From contig JADWOT020001756.1 of assembly GCA_036345935.2 (NCBI GenBank), forward strand, positions 18,001 to 82,000: a DNA stretch of 64,000 bases, given 5' to 3'. The DNA comes from Taenia hydatigena (taxonomy: Eukaryota > Platyhelminthes > Cestoda > Cyclophyllidea > Taeniidae). The notes below the pieces were generated by a model, which saw only the letters and a list, made by a program, of their open reading frames with translations, was not told where the DNA came from and made no database searches. Both the position numbers and the translations under genes were made by a program. This document shows positions 1 through 13,499 of the stretch, one piece after another (position 1 is the stretch's first letter; each line of letters starts with the position of its first letter).

Positions 1-1835
1 GATGTAATAACGATGCGCTGAACATTGTTCCGCATCAATTCAGATGCAAAACTGTGTAGTAGTTTGCTCCCCCATGGAATCATATAGCATAAGACTGAAA
101 CCTCGAACGAGGCGCCAGGCTATCTGAAGAGTCGATTAAATTGATAATGCACCCTTAAACAAGGTTATGGGCATGGTTGAGGTCATGAAACAAGTCACCG
201 CTGTCCCCAGCGCTCTCCTTGGTCAACCTCCGACGCCGGACAACACAATGTAATCGGCGGCGAAGGACAGCACCTATAAGCCAACGGTGCTAGTTATGAA
301 ACGTCTATGTGATTAGGGGGATACTTGAAGGCTATGATTAGAAACTATCGGTTTTAGTAGAATGACACAGTCTCTGTGCTCTAGTTCAAACTAAAATGCG
401 CAATGATGTATAGAGATGACGAAATGCCATATTTACAATTTTACTTGCCAGACGTACCTTGGATTTTCTTGGTTTACCTCAAACCACGGAATGTGAGACC
501 ACTTTATTTTGTGAAAACGATATCTGCTACGAGACTTTATGCATGGTTAGAATGCGTGGGTCTGTGTTCATAGACAACTCGAGCATCTTTAGAAGTGGGG
601 CACAAAAGTCCAATATAATTGTTGCAATTGCTTTACTCGGTTTTGTTTAATGTTTTTTCATTAAAATCCAAGATGAGGAAACACGGGTCATTTGCACGAA
701 AATGCATGCTTAGGCGCCCTCTTTTCTTTCCTTGGTAGAGGATTCGATAGTGCTGAATGCTGTGACCAAGAATGCAGACGAGGCCATCATTGCATCGATG
801 GTCTTAATTCTAGTTGATACTCGGTTGATAGTGACGAAGTGCCAAAGTCACAGTCTCATCCCATGCATCACATCTTCGTTCGAAAATACCGACAAATAAC
901 AGAATAAGCTGGTTAGGGCAATTCGAAAGCCTCGTAATTAACTCAAACACCACGTGCTCAACTAAATATCCGAGATCTATGCAATCAGGGCATAAAAACG
1001 TTATTAAATTTAGCACACTAGCAGGAGGCAGAATATCATAACAAAAAACTGCTGACCGAAGACAAATAACTCTCAGTTACTTGGTTATTTTATGACAAAA
1101 CGTGGGCGAATGAAAGCAAGACATGTCCTCAAGCATCCCACCTTCATGGTTTGGTAGCTTTCATGTTGACAGCTTGTGTATAACGGTTCCCCACGCACAA
1201 TCTGCGCTCAGACGAAGGATAATGTCTGCTTATTTACAAAATTGTAGCGATATAACCAAAGCGTCTACAAAAGAAAACCCATAAAATGCAGGCAAAAGTG
1301 GCTAGAGAAAGATCGAGGCTACGTTTTGAAGCATAGGATTGTCACTCGCATCACTAAGTACCCTGATAAATTAGAGAGTCGTGAAGGGACGTGATGCCAT
1401 TTGAGCCCAAAGCGGTGCTCAAAGGGCATCAGCCGTGATTACTGTGTGTAGTTTTAAGCTTTTTGCAGGTAACATGGAAAGCCCTTACACGTTATTGCTG
1501 TGCTACAACAACCCAGACCATGGAATCAAGATGCGCAGTGGTTGACGATTTTCTAGCATCCTTCCGGAAACACAAGACCTGAAACACCCGTCATCAAGCA
1601 AAGGGAAGATACACGCATGGCAGTCTATCCCAACGTCCACTTGGCGGAATCAAAGGTCCAAAGCGTCATTCACACCAAGTTGCGTTCAATGTTTACTAGA
1701 GTTTTCCTTTTGTTATACAATATCCAGACACTTTGGGCACTGGCGCATAGTGGGCATGGTTGGAGTGAAAACGGGTGATCAAGAGACCACCTGGCTAAAA
1801 GCAATGAATAAGATTGGCCGCTCAGCTGTAATTTA
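1..1835. other. No supported gene
   Basis: Mixed-composition DNA without a reading frame I can support. The longest open frames here are under 70 codons, lack recognisable motifs and do not join through convincing splice sites. I see no RNA gene or obvious repeat. Confidence 0.5.
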
Positions 1836-2160
1836 GTGCCACGAGAACGCCTCTTACCTCATCGTCTGCCAGCGCCCTCTTCGCATGCGACTCCATCGAC
1901 TAGAAGGACAAGTTAGTAGGCGAGGATGAGATCAATGTGCCTTCACATTTATTTTCACGCGACACCGATTAAGGCCACTCTCCAAAAAGACAAAAATAGA
2001 AGTAGACTATGACGCACACACAAACTGGGGCAAACAGACGGGCGTAGATACATAGTGAGAATGGAGCAGGCTGTCTAGAGCAAAAGCACACATTCGTCCT
2101 CGTTATTGTAGAGCGTCAGGCAGAGGGATTCTCTACAGAGACAAAAAGATTGAGATTTGC
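1836..2160. repeat. Dispersed repeat R1, copy a (partial)
   Basis: The stretch beginning with a gtgccacgagaacgcctc block matches 31,900-32,220 in the same order and orientation: the same opening block, then the catcgtctgccagcg block, the gacaagttagt-ggcgaggatgag block, a run of cacacaca/gggcaaacagac, and a final tctctacagaga. Copy b near 28,780-28,980 shares the later blocks. Only the first part of the R1 unit is present here; the 117-bp exon seen in the other copies is absent. No protein is encoded that I can recognise. Confidence 0.7.
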
Positions 2161-4067
2161 AGTTTTCACTTTTATGAAATGTTCACGGCTAATATTTTTG
2201 GATTAGACTCCGTACATTTTGACTAGCTAACTTAAAGGCTTTAAGTTGTATCTAAGGTTCGGATACACTCAGACATGTATCATTAAAAACGGAAACGTAT
2301 AAAAACGCTTGTATTTATGGAAGGAAAAGCCAAAGCCATTGATAAGCACTGTCTCTGCTGAAATTGCAAGCGTCGAGATCATTCATACGATCGGACATTG
2401 TACAATAAGCTGTCATTTACCTAATCACATATGTTTCAGACTGTAGTGCCAAACCCTATTCGCTCAAAATCCGAATTGGCAGCATAGAATCATTCTGTGT
2501 TAACCTATAACCATCAACCTTGATATGCTTTTATGTAACCTAGCATCGAAGAATGGAAATTAAAAAGATTTTAAGCAAAAAATGGTAGCAGACATCTGTT
2601 TGCAGATTGCCCCTTGACAAACATATCCCGAGCCTTGTCCGCCGTGGCACTTATTACGACATTTCAACCGTTTAACCCACTTGAGTTGTTGGCGTCTCCA
2701 GGGTGTGGGTGGCCACCCAATCCAAGCGATTTCTCAAAACCCGTCTAAAATCTGGCCTTTCCTCTTATCAACACTTACCAGAAATTACCTTCCTTCTTGG
2801 AATATTATTACCAGCTCATTTTTGGTGAGCTTAGAAAAAACAAAACGCAATTATATGGAGGGAGAGCATGGAAAGGCTAACGCGTACACTCCTGCGGAGC
2901 ATGCACTGTTAATTACATGTGTAATTCCGATTTATAATAGAAACGAGGCAATCATTTTGCTTAGGTTAGGTCTTTTCATTTACACTTAGCCCTCGTTATT
3001 GTAATTCCTCAGTTTCATTATTCGGTAGTAAATTTAAAACAGTCCCTAAACAATTTGAAAATTTCTAAAAGGGAAAGATAAATGAACGTCATTCAAATTA
3101 CTCACTAAGGCTCATTCACACGCCTTGATCTTACCGCGACGTGCTTTTGATGGCAGCTGAAATCTTAAGTAAGCATACTTGTCCTCATATGGCATCAAGA
3201 ACCAAGAGTTGTAGTCACGTAGTGACAATGATTTGATGCAGGCAAAATAATAGAATAGATGAGTTTAATATGCCATAAATTAGGCGGAAGGGAATAAGCC
3301 AAATTCAGGATGATTCTTGCCATCGGTCTTAACCGCAAAGCCACTGGCCTAAAATGAAATCACTTGATCTGGAAATCTAGAGCTAAACAATGCTGTACCT
3401 TTGCTGTATTTGCCTTATTGAAGAGTTCCAAGGCCTGACAACTGGACAGAGGACCAATACGCATTTGGTTACTGTGGTGGGAATTGCTACTGTGAGTGCG
3501 TGACCCCGTGAGGTACTGATCAGACAAGGCAGCAGACAGATTAGTTGCTCCAAGACAGATGACTGAGAATGGTGCGCAGAGCAGAAACCTCCCAAAAAGA
3601 CGATTCTGATGCTATGTAATAATGTGAGTACATGTATGCTTGAGTATAAACCCATTCTAAGTTAACTGATATAAATCACGCTAAGGATATTTCGGACAAT
3701 GCAGCCCTGGCCTTATCACATGGAAGTGTTTTATATCTTGGTTTGATGTTATTTAAATTTGCTGGGAGACGGGGACCCCATCGGAAGTAAAAGAAGACTT
3801 AGTGGCACGGAATGAGCAGACAAGATTATGTATAACTTAGGTGATCACGTCCCGTATGGAAGGTTTTACGAGAACCCCAAGAATTTTGGCGGTCGAATGG
3901 TAATGAGGAAACTAGCATTGACAGCGACCACCTCCATAGTTTTGCTTCATTGTCGCTTCTACAGGATTTGAATGATTAAAGTAAATAATGTGCAGCAAGT
4001 CGTGCAACCTCAGCCGATGTATACCTTTCTCACTTATTGCTAATTACAAGACTGTTCTCGCCTTCAC
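2161..4067. other. No supported gene
   Basis: No coding frame with recognisable motifs and no repeat partner found elsewhere in the window. A 102-codon + frame at 2681-2989 has no recognisable domain and no flanking splice signals, so I do not call it. Confidence 0.5.
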
Positions 4068-4300
4068 TTAGGATGGAAAATAGGTAAATAAGGAGACACT
4101 TGGTTGGCGAATGCGCATTGACAATCGACATCATTCAGCACCCGTTTCGTCAAGGCAAAATTAGCACCTCTTAGCATCCCTGACATTATTTGTGGAAATG
4201 ACAATGAAGTTTCTTTAAAGACTGTAAACAATAGAAATGACGTTTTTTAGGTTTTAAAATGGTTGAGGCGGCGATGGTAATGGAGACCAGACCTATCCAT
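4068..4300 (+). repeat. Inverted repeat IR1, left arm
   Basis: Reads forward as the reverse complement of about 11,880-12,130. Shared landmarks in order are ggat-g-aaa-a-gtaaataa-gagacact, gcgaatgcgcattgacaat, catcattcagcacccgtttcgtcaaggc and attatttgtggaaat. The match is roughly 70-80% by eye with small indels and fades to the right. No coding content recognised. It is either a dispersed element with two copies or the remains of an older mirrored duplication. Confidence 0.6.
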
Positions 4301-6680
4301 GCGCTTACAAACCACGAAGTGCTACTGCCTAATGCGCTGATTATTTCAATTTTCGCATTTATGCTACCCAATCGTATTCATTTGTAAATGTTTCGTAAAC
4401 GAAATAAATGTGGCTAGAAGGAAGGTACGCAAATTCACTGACTGTCTTAATTTCGTTATCGATTTGCATTTGGTGTTGACCAAGTGGTTGCTCGGCAAAT
4501 TGTGGTGGTCACAACATGGAGTAAAGCATTGCTGTCCTATTACCACCGAAAAGACTGAAAGAGTTCAGTAAAATCAGCAAATGAAAGACGGAATGATAAA
4601 TCGCAAAACAATCACCACCGAACTGAGCACATACTCTAGCGGGTTAAATCTCGTCTTCCCTTTTGCATATAACACCTAGTTGAGGCAATAGAACACGCGC
4701 ACTCAAAGATCATGGTAGAAAGGATAGATGAGCTCGATATGCTCCACCTCAACTAGTCCCACCCACAAATTTGTGTACACACAACAAACATGATAGTACT
4801 GATAGGGTAGCTGCAGTTCTAACACCACATCCTTCATAATGGCCAAATATTCAATAATAATCGCGTGATCGCACTTTCTGCCGGACAATCAACCACCGAA
4901 ATCGCTACCTGTCAAAAAGCAATTAATGCATTCATTTGGCAGCGTGCGCACATGGCGACCACAGCCACTTTCCACAACCCGACAATGCGCTTATCACTAT
5001 CACCTCGTGTGCATCGAAGAATAAATAGCTACCCGATCCCTTTTCAAGCAACTGCATGGAGGCTTAACAACAATTTTACCATCTCAGAGTCCTTAAAACC
5101 AGAAAATTGCAGTCAAATACAGATATCACAGAATCCAAAATATTGAAATATCTTATTTCTCCGAAATAGATCAACTTCAGCAATCAACAATCTTTTGCAT
5201 AGCATCGAGCTTAACAGTTTTCGTCCACAGAGCCAAACAGCAGGACCCAAAAATGCACGCAAATCAACATCAGTGGCGTCTAACCTGATTGCAACATGGG
5301 CGATACCACTTAATCCACAAAACAATACTAATACAGATCTATAAACAGTACTCGAAATACCAATCCCTTTAAGAACTGTAGGACGAATCGCCGTGGACCA
5401 TAACTTATGGCATTTCATGGGGCTATACAAAAGTGATAACAGCTAGCAACACTTGTAACCTTGAATAGGGACCAATCTGGTGCCATTCACCCACTCACCT
5501 TGCTTCTGAGGACGAGTGACGCACCTCAACTATTGCTATTGCCTTGTCCTTAGGTGGCATGTGCCATAAGTGCAATCCCGATTCCTTACTGACATTTTCA
5601 GCTTAGGCGGAGCGAAGCACGATAGAGAGGGTTTAAGTGGTTAAGAAGATGATGCGGACAACAAAAATGTGCGTTTGGATACCCAGGCAAGTCGTCGTGA
5701 TGCCAAAAACATTTAGTTGATTTAGTTAATCACATGATCATTTATGACCATGAAATTATGCGATACAATAAGGAAGGTCAGTGCACGCATTGTTCTACTG
5801 TAGTTGTGGGGGTACTTGAAATCACCATCACTATTCACTGGATCGGTTCACTCTACCTTTGGCAAGGAGGCAGTTTGGTTTTTTTGTCAGCGATTGCGCG
5901 CAATCCTTGGAAAAAAGGTTAAAGTGGGTGGTAATAACGCAATAAATAAAAATACGTAAGGTTTCTCTGTCTACAAATTTTAGGTCCGCCCTGGGCCGAA
6001 GGTAATATCCAACCGAATGTAACGACAGCAAACAACCGCTTAATTTAAAGCCAACGTTATCGCACCCAATACAACATGAAGGCAAAAACAATTTACGAAC
6101 TTTGATTAATATGGCAGAAAAGAAGCCGAACAATGAATGCAGAGAAGTACAAATCGCAAAGTAACACAAACAAATGTGGATTCAAACCCCCTTCTGGCAT
6201 AGGTAGACGCCACTTATTGGTACTCTTAAGCTATCCTCGCAGGTCTACTGGCCCACTGGCATCACGCGCGTGCGTGATTTCATTTTGTGATGGTGATTTT
6301 TGGCTACCGGTTGCAGTGACGGCGAAGAAACACAGATGAATCGGTAGGTGGGCAGCATCGAAAGGAGATGAACGGGTGGGTCAGCTAATAAATGGGCCAC
6401 TTGTCGAAAAATAGTGAGTGGATGGGTAGGGAAGAATGATGGTTGTGCAAATGCAGGCAAGCCAAAGTATTTATTGAGGAAGAACGTGTGTTTGATGTGA
6501 GAAGTGATGGCGTCGGCGGAAAAAAGGAATGTAGGGGAGTAGTTCGGCTAGAGTAGAGATGGATGACGAAGAGTGAATGGTTGGCAGTGGATTAAAAGGG
6601 AGTAAATGGGTTGCATTAAACGACGTAGTGCTGCCCTGCGCTGCGAAGTGGTGACTGGCTGATTGACTAAGTGGTTGAGT
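4301..6680. other. No supported gene
   Basis: Short chance frames only. From about 6,240 the composition becomes G-rich on the + strand, with many gggtgg and gatggg words, but no domain is visible. Confidence 0.45.
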
Positions 6681-6681
6681 G

Positions 6682-6703
6682 ATGGGTGGGTGGGTGGGTG
6701 GAA
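6682..6703 (+). repeat. (GGGT)n microsatellite
   Basis: Four to five copies of gggt in a G-rich tract. A similar tract lies at about 26,727-26,745. Simple-sequence repeat with no further function seen. Confidence 0.85.
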
Positions 6704-7170
6704 GACTTGGGTAGGAAAAGGGAACGTGGGGTCGGCCTGGCAGCCTATGAGTACGATACTCGCTTAGATTGTAAATGGTCTCGACCAGCCCTGCGTGTGC
6801 TTAACATGTCTGGTGCTAGATGTCACTCTATAGCCGCTGAACTGGCTAGTGATGATGGGGCGTAGGTGAGTTATTGCATGTAACACAGCAATGTGTCTTG
6901 CCTTTCATCTCTTATATCCACCAATATTTGGGGATGCGCGTGCTTGTGATATAATTGTGTGTGCTCGTGCTTAATGGAGGCGCAATATTTCATTCCCTAA
7001 TAGCAGATAGGAGTGTTGAGGTGGATAAGGTGGGAGTGCAGCTGTAGCGGTAATAGCGGTGGCGATGAAGGATGTGATTGACAGAGCTGCAGATGGAGCA
7101 GGTGTGGGAAGCAGTGTGCTGTAGTATGGATTATTTTGAGTAGACCGGAAGAGGTTAGTGCTGGATGTTT

Positions 7171-7226
7171 GGTTGGCTCAGTAGTCTCGATCTTGGTAGC
7201 GTGGGTTCAAGTTCCACGTCGGCCAA
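7171..7226 (+). ncRNA. tRNA-like element / Pol III promoter (SINE head?)
   Basis: The sequence contains tggctcagtag, a perfect fit to the Pol III A-box consensus TRGYNNARNNG, and gttcaagttc, one base from the B-box GWTCRANNC. The 3' part folds as a canonical T-arm: stem GTGGG/TCCAC around loop TTCAAGT. The first seven bases (ggttggc, 7171-7177) pair with gtcggcc (7219-7224 region) through Watson-Crick and G-U pairs as an acceptor stem. Only about 55 bases separate the ends, so the anticodon arm is missing or collapsed. It is therefore a degenerate tRNA or the head of a tRNA-derived SINE rather than a working tRNA. No oligo-T terminator follows closely. Confidence 0.5.
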
Positions 7227-10107
7227 TGTGTAACAGATTGAATGCTTTCATTGGGATGGTGTAGCTCCGATCGCGGTTGTTCTTACTGATCTACCTTGTC
7301 TCTGCCACTGGCACATGATAGCGCATTCATCAGTGCTGTTGTTTATTGTTCCACCTTGCAATCATCGCCAAACAGGTGGGCGTAGCATGATAGCAGGTGC
7401 ACAACACCGTCGGGTAGGGCTTCCAAGGAGCCGACATTTGACAACATTTATAATGGTTAGTGGCGAGGCAAGTTGGCAGTATTGACAACAGCATGATATG
7501 GCGTAGACTAAGTGTACGGGATCTGGCTCGTTGGAACACTTCATGTTTAGAAAATGTTTGTCCTTTGATGTATTGCTTTATCTTTCATATTTTGCAATGG
7601 TTTCATTTTCGTGTGCAGTGGCTGACTTTTAGTGCTCCCATTGTCTGTTGTATTAAAGTAGTTCCTAAGGTTATCATTGAGTTTGTTGAGTGATGGGTGA
7701 ACAAAGAGGTAGATGGCCCTGGCAGTGAATTTCGCTTATCAGCATTGCGTGCGACCTTAGCTTGGATGCACACATGCTGCATTGCGTGGCCGAGATGAGG
7801 CAATTTTTCATTTCTCGCTAAACATTACTGGCCAATGTCTGGCTAAGCAGATGCATTGGTATGTTGCAACTTCATAGTCTCGCAGGTGAATTCGTCAAAT
7901 CTTTATCATCATCGCTCATAATTTGCCAAAGTAGTCCAAGCTATCAGACAGGTAAAAGACGATTCTGCAGGAGTGAGCAAATCCTTACAAATTGTAGAAT
8001 ACTTCTTCGCTTATGCGAAGCGATGATTCACGGTCCAAAATAAGCCGGTAAACAGGAACTGTATATAGCTTTATAAACTGAAAAGTAGCCCTCTTAACGA
8101 TGGCCCATTTCTGCAGGTTGCGGAAGCAAGAGGCGTCTAGATGACTTTTGATCTGTCACGTGGGAAAATCCAACAGCGTCCCATGGCCTTACAACAGGAG
8201 TTGGACGGTGTCCCTCCTGTCCGCATTGCAATTTAGCCTTTAACAACTACGGTCAGCAGAACTTATTAATGCTGCACCCTACGGACTCGAGAATACCTTT
8301 GACGTGAATGTCTTTCGTCAGTAGTTTTCTGCCAGCGTCAAATGGACCTCGCCTTCCTTATGCGGCATTTGCGTGCCAAAACCCTGACCTGGTGGATGCT
8401 AATTAAAATGCTAATCTCACCATACATCTGCTACTGAGCACTGATTCAGTAGCGAGGATTGTTTACCTTAGAATCCAGAATCAAGGCTGGTGACGGCACT
8501 GAGGTGATGCAGAAGGGAGCAGGCACCGCATGGAATAATAAAATTACGCCATTAACTGTTTGGCTAACTCTAGTCCAAACGAAGACCAAAGATAGCGTGC
8601 ATTATCTAACCACTGTAAGATCTGCGTTTGGAATGCACACTACTCATTATTCCATTATTTTATAGAAATAGTCAGTCAAATCATAAAGCTGAACATCTCT
8701 GTTATATTTGTAAGATCCCAATGCCTCAGTTAGAGTGGGATTGTTAAAGAATGATGCGGGGGAAGAAGGTGATAAAAAGGAAGCAAATTTGGCTTTGATG
8801 GACATCAAAGTCACCAAAATATAAGGCAAGAGAACGATTGGTTCTCGCCTCGATAACACATAGGGTGGGTGAGTGCATGAGACTACATCTGCTAACACGT
8901 TTTTAACGATCTCTCATGTCTGTGAGAGTAAATGAAAAAGGCCAGTCTGACCGCAACATCTTTTCGATGGATAATGAGATGCAACTGTAGCACAAATGCG
9001 GCCAAAAAGGTATAAAGCGGTTGACCATGTGGCCAAAACTAGTCTTGATTAGGCTAAATCTTCTTTGTTCACTCTAGTGCTTTTACATTTTGCAGGCGAT
9101 GCTGTGCTTTGCCCAGTACACTTGCTGTTTGTTCCTAATTTGCAATAAGAAATGCTGTCTTAACCACCTCTACCCCAACATAGTTGCTCTTCATTCTAAA
9201 GCCCTGCATCACTTAATGGCCGAGAACATTACCTCGCTAAGTTGATGAACCGGTTACGGGCAGCACATCGACGCCGTTCACGTCGATAAAAAGGGCCCAA
9301 ATGAGTGGAGGCAATTTAAATGTGGGAAGGCAGAGACGTCACGCTGATGCTTGAGTGTTGGGAATGAACTGCATATGTCCTGTGCCTTAAATGTGATACA
9401 AGATTGCAGTTGTGCCTTGTGCTATTCTAAATAGGTATCTTTGCAATGTAAATGAAGAAAGGTCGAGATTATTCCTCAAACTTGACACTGACATACAACT
9501 TTTTGGTGTGATTTGTAACAAGCCTTTTGTTTACAGGCAAAATCCAAGACAAATAGGCAGCATAAACGAACAGGAAGTGAACTGGGCGCATGGATGGGTG
9601 GGCGATAAATTAGAACAACGTAGATGTGACAGTAATAGATGGACAGATTTTGCATGGACAAACAAACTATTTTGGGCGAATGGAAAGTGGATGGAAAAAG
9701 TGAGTAAGCAAAAGAATAAATTATCAAAAAATAATGAATTACTTGTAAGGTTTCTGAGTGGAATGGACCAAGTCAAAAAGCTGACATTCTACCTGCCAGT
9801 GGATCAATATTTATTTTTGAATCGGACAGCTGACGTCATTGGGAATAAGTCGATGATTTTAAAATTTCGGTCAGCGCACTGACATTCTAATTCCTCACTC
9901 TGAGAGAAATGAGATTGTCTCAAGACTGGAAATTGGTTTTATCAATACTCACTGCCATTAGCTGCATCTACGTAGTCTTCTATGATGTCTTACCGCTTCG
10001 GAGGAGCTACGTAGGCCGTAGTGCCCACGCAGGTTAGTGGTCCTTCCTAACTGAAGCAGTGGCCTCTGAATGCATAATTACAGGCTGGTTTTACTATTTG
10101 CTTAGAG
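7227..10107. other. No supported gene
   Basis: Contains several open frames of 60-156 codons (for example 9412-9882 +) with no recognisable motif and low-complexity gggtggg/gatgg tracts around 9,590-9,690. Nothing I can call as a gene. Confidence 0.45.
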
Positions 10108-10710
10108 TTGATTGCCATGGATGGGTCACCACTGGGAAACTACATATGCCTCCAAGTACAGGCGTATCTGTCTGAACGGCTGCCCATTTTGCTGACCCCA
10201 CCACACCAGAACAGTCAATTCTGGTTACTCGGAGTGCGAAAAGCTAGTTTAAGGTACAGTTGGGAGCATCGCGCTTCGTCTGATGGTGAGGATCAATACA
10301 TGATGTACGTCTTTGTAAGTATTGAAGATCTCCAGCTATTTAGCTTAGTGAAAAGCCGCTTCTTGTCACCATTCTTAGTCAACATATATCCAGCTACTAT
10401 TGGAGCGACTTTTCAGTTCTTACCCCCATCACCATGTCTTGCCAATGCAAGTGTGAGGAGGCTGTTTACAATAAAAGAGCTGCAAACTCTAAGCTGGCAT
10501 GGAATAAGTCTAAAACCGCTGGATGGACAAACTTGGGGTCTGCTTCAGTGGACTATTTTTAAGGTCATAGAGCTACTGTCAAGCAGTTTTCTGCTGAAGT
10601 GGTGGCTCCAAAGAACACTGGTGTCTCGAATCGCGAAATTCCTGGAAGACTCAAACATTTATTGCTCTCGAACGCAGATGATTTGTCCCTCTGATTGTGG
10701 GCACCCGTAA
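10108..10710 (+). other. Long open frame of unknown nature
   Basis: A 200-codon open frame is unusual for this gene-poor DNA, and the first ATG (10,117) is preceded by a stop-free TTG. The translated sequence is Leu/Ser/Trp-rich and shows no domain, signal peptide, clear membrane helix or repeat that I recognise. I see no convincing acceptor or donor at its ends and no poly(A) signal close behind. The reverse strand has several medium open stretches over the same bases, which could mean an old element read in antisense. It may be a chance frame, a decayed gene, or a real single-exon gene; I cannot decide. Confidence 0.2.
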
Positions 10711-10810
10711 TCATTATAAATGCTGCTGGAAAAATCTGCATTACAGCACTTGTCAAGACATTACTTGAAAGTACACAGCAGTAATTTTGATTAGAGCGCA
10801 GCAAGCTCTA

Positions 10811-10834
10811 ATTGTAATTGTAATTGTAATTGTT
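10811..10834 (+). repeat. (ATTGTA)n microsatellite
   Basis: Four consecutive attgta/attgtt units. Simple repeat. Confidence 0.85.
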
Positions 10835-11879
10835 TGTATTATTTTAATGAACCGCTATCAAAAGCCGTTCGAATGATTTTTACTACCCTATTATTTCCAT
10901 AACGCCGTATCTCATATCTCTATTTACGGTCTGATATGCTGACTTAATACGGAAACCCATAAAACTCATGCAGGTCTCTTGTCTATATTTGTGTATTTAT
11001 GAGCAAATTTTGTTGTGAAACGGTGGTTCAATCACAAGAGCCTGGTGCAGTTTGAGGTGCATATAATTAAGTTTACACTAAGGGGATCATTATTGCCGAA
11101 ATTAAAGACCTTGATCCCATGGTGATCATCTAAGGTACATGACGCGATTTAGTACGTTTCATTGCAAGACGAGGAAAAAGCGGAGGAATGTAAGGCATTA
11201 GCCAGGAGATAAGTACTTTTGAATACCAAACCCTCTTATTTTTACAGATATGAATGCATGCACCCAAAAAGTGAAAAAAAGCACTTTAAAATGAGGTTCA
11301 TGTTCTTTTGCTGATCCGATTTTCATGCAGGATCATTCACATGCTCGAAATAAAGTGATATCGACATTGGCATTGCTTTAAGGCATGCCAGGCCGATGCG
11401 TTAAATTTGGAGTGGATTCCAAGGCTTGATCTTCCTTGACGCGTTTATAATTCCGCAAATTCCGAATTCGATAGACACTGATGTTGACAACGAGGTCAAA
11501 CAGTTGGTTAGTTTGTGCATGTCTTTACTGAAAAGGTCCTTTAAGACCATAAAGAAAGTTTCGGAATGCAACGAAACTAAAAGACAATACGGTAGGTAGC
11601 ATTTCTAGTTGATAATAAGAATAAATTTTCGGGCGTAGTCCCCGATTGTTAGGTTGGTTATATTATCAAAATTTAGCAACTCCGTATGGCACATATGGCA
11701 AGGAATGTCGTCTCGTGCCTCAGTTATATGATAAAAAATTTATCTCTTGTCAAAATGTTGTTTGCTATTGGTTTGATTGCCTTCCATTTCGGATGGTATT
11801 GTTACTCAGGGACATTCATCACAGCGCATTCTTAAACTACAATCGCAACTGTGATGGCATTGCAATGCCTGGAACCAAA
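10835..11879. other. No supported gene
   Basis: AT-rich DNA without recognisable coding or repeat content. A 108-codon + frame (11,646-11,972) runs into the IR1 arm and shows no domain. Confidence 0.45.
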
Positions 11880-12130
11880 AATAATCCATGCATGGATTTA
11901 TGTGCCAGTAAAAATGGCCGACTGTGTCATCCTTGTGAAATATCCTGGAGCACAAAAGTGCGCTGGTTGTAGAAAGCCGTTTTAACTGCAGCTTTATTTC
12001 CACAAATAACAACAGGGGTGCCAGAAGGTAATAATTTAGCCTTGACGAAACGGATGCTGAATGATGCCAATTATCAATGCGCATTTGCTAAACAAATGTC
12101 TCTTTATTTACATCTTTCCCATCATAATTA
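11880..12130 (-). repeat. Inverted repeat IR1, right arm
   Basis: Reverse complement of 4,068-4,300; see that arm for shared landmarks. The outer edge, taaataaagagacat, pairs with gtaaataaggagacac at 4,083-4,102. The centre of symmetry is near 8.1 kb. Confidence 0.6.
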
Positions 12131-13499
12131 AAAGCAAATACAGCCACATTTTGGATTTCGTGAATGCAGTTATGTAAAGACGCAGACGTAAAAAATTAAT
12201 GGATGAAGTGTGTGATGCCAGTGGCAATGCCTGCTAACGCTCTTGAGTACACTAGGAGGTACTCAAGGAGGTACTTCAGCACGAGGTTTGCAATTCTTGC
12301 CACTTTTCGTCCAAAAAGTTTATTTGAACAAGCATGTACAGCACCTAGCCAGTGGAGATGGTGGATTCATCTTCGCAAATGTAGCGATGTCACTGGAATA
12401 AGGCATACTTGCAGTTTCAAAAGGCGAATAAAACTATTGGCCTGTGAGCATTCGCCAGTAAAGTTTATCCACCTCACACGTCGCAAACCGACCTAAGGTG
12501 GTCCATTTCCACCGTTAGTGCTAATTTATTAATTTATTTAAAATGAAGCTATGAGCGACATTGAAAACACTTGAACTTGTAATCAACAAATCAAATTCCA
12601 TCTCTGGTGCTGTAGACTTTGCATAAATTTCTTGAATAAAATGCAATTGCCACCGTGTTGGAATTGCGCTTTTAACCGTTCAAATCTTTAGCCATGTCGA
12701 CAAAACCTTTAAGCCCATGAACCCAACATGAAAGTCATCACACGACCGTCTCCACAAGGCATTCAAAATTTGTAAAGATGCAGAATAGAACTGGCCTGTT
12801 AGTGGCATCGCGCGCAAGAGCATTAATGTCAGCGCCTCAACTGCTACTAATGTAGTACAAATGGATTTTGACAAAGCTTGAAGTTTTCTGTTGGCAAAAG
12901 CCGGCATCTTTTTGACCAGACTGGGGTATAAAACGAAAAACTGTGTACATTAGCGGCCTTATTAAAGCTATTTACCTGCCTAACTATTTATATAGTCCAA
13001 AGTCCATTTTAGTAACACTATCATAAAAACAACAGCCTGTAAATGAATCGCGCACATACCAAAATCAAACAGATTATTTTAGCTTTCGGTTATCAGCAGA
13101 AATCAAGCGACAGTACGCAAAGTATCATACATCAGACTAAGGTTTGTTAGCAGGACTACATGCAGAACCAAGTCGCTGGAGTGCTGTCGAGATAGACATC
13201 TGTGCCACTAAAATCAAAGCGGCCAAACGATAGTCAAATATACGAGCGATTCAGGTTGCCACTGCTACAAAAACCGCACAGTAAGGTGTAATAATATTAG
13301 TTCTACAAGACAAAGGCTGCATCAAACGTTTCCTTTAAAAAACTCGTCATTATTTTTTCAGCAAAATAAATGTTTGCCTATTCTCTCAGAACAGGGCACA
13401 CAGATAAAAAGAACGCATGAACTTCTGCGCACTCTACTACCTAGTATGCTCGACTGTTACGCACGTTTGGTCTACTCCCTCTCATCTTCCTTATTCATA
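12131..13499. other. No supported gene
   Basis: A 97-codon + frame (12,203-12,496) and a 75-codon - frame (12,680-12,907) show no domain. No splice-consistent structure or repeat partner found. Confidence 0.4.

Noticed and set aside
9412..9882. 156-codon + strand open frame
   Set aside because: Composition follows a gatgg/ggatgggtgggcg-rich tract, with no motif, splice sites or repeat partner; a chance frame is more likely.
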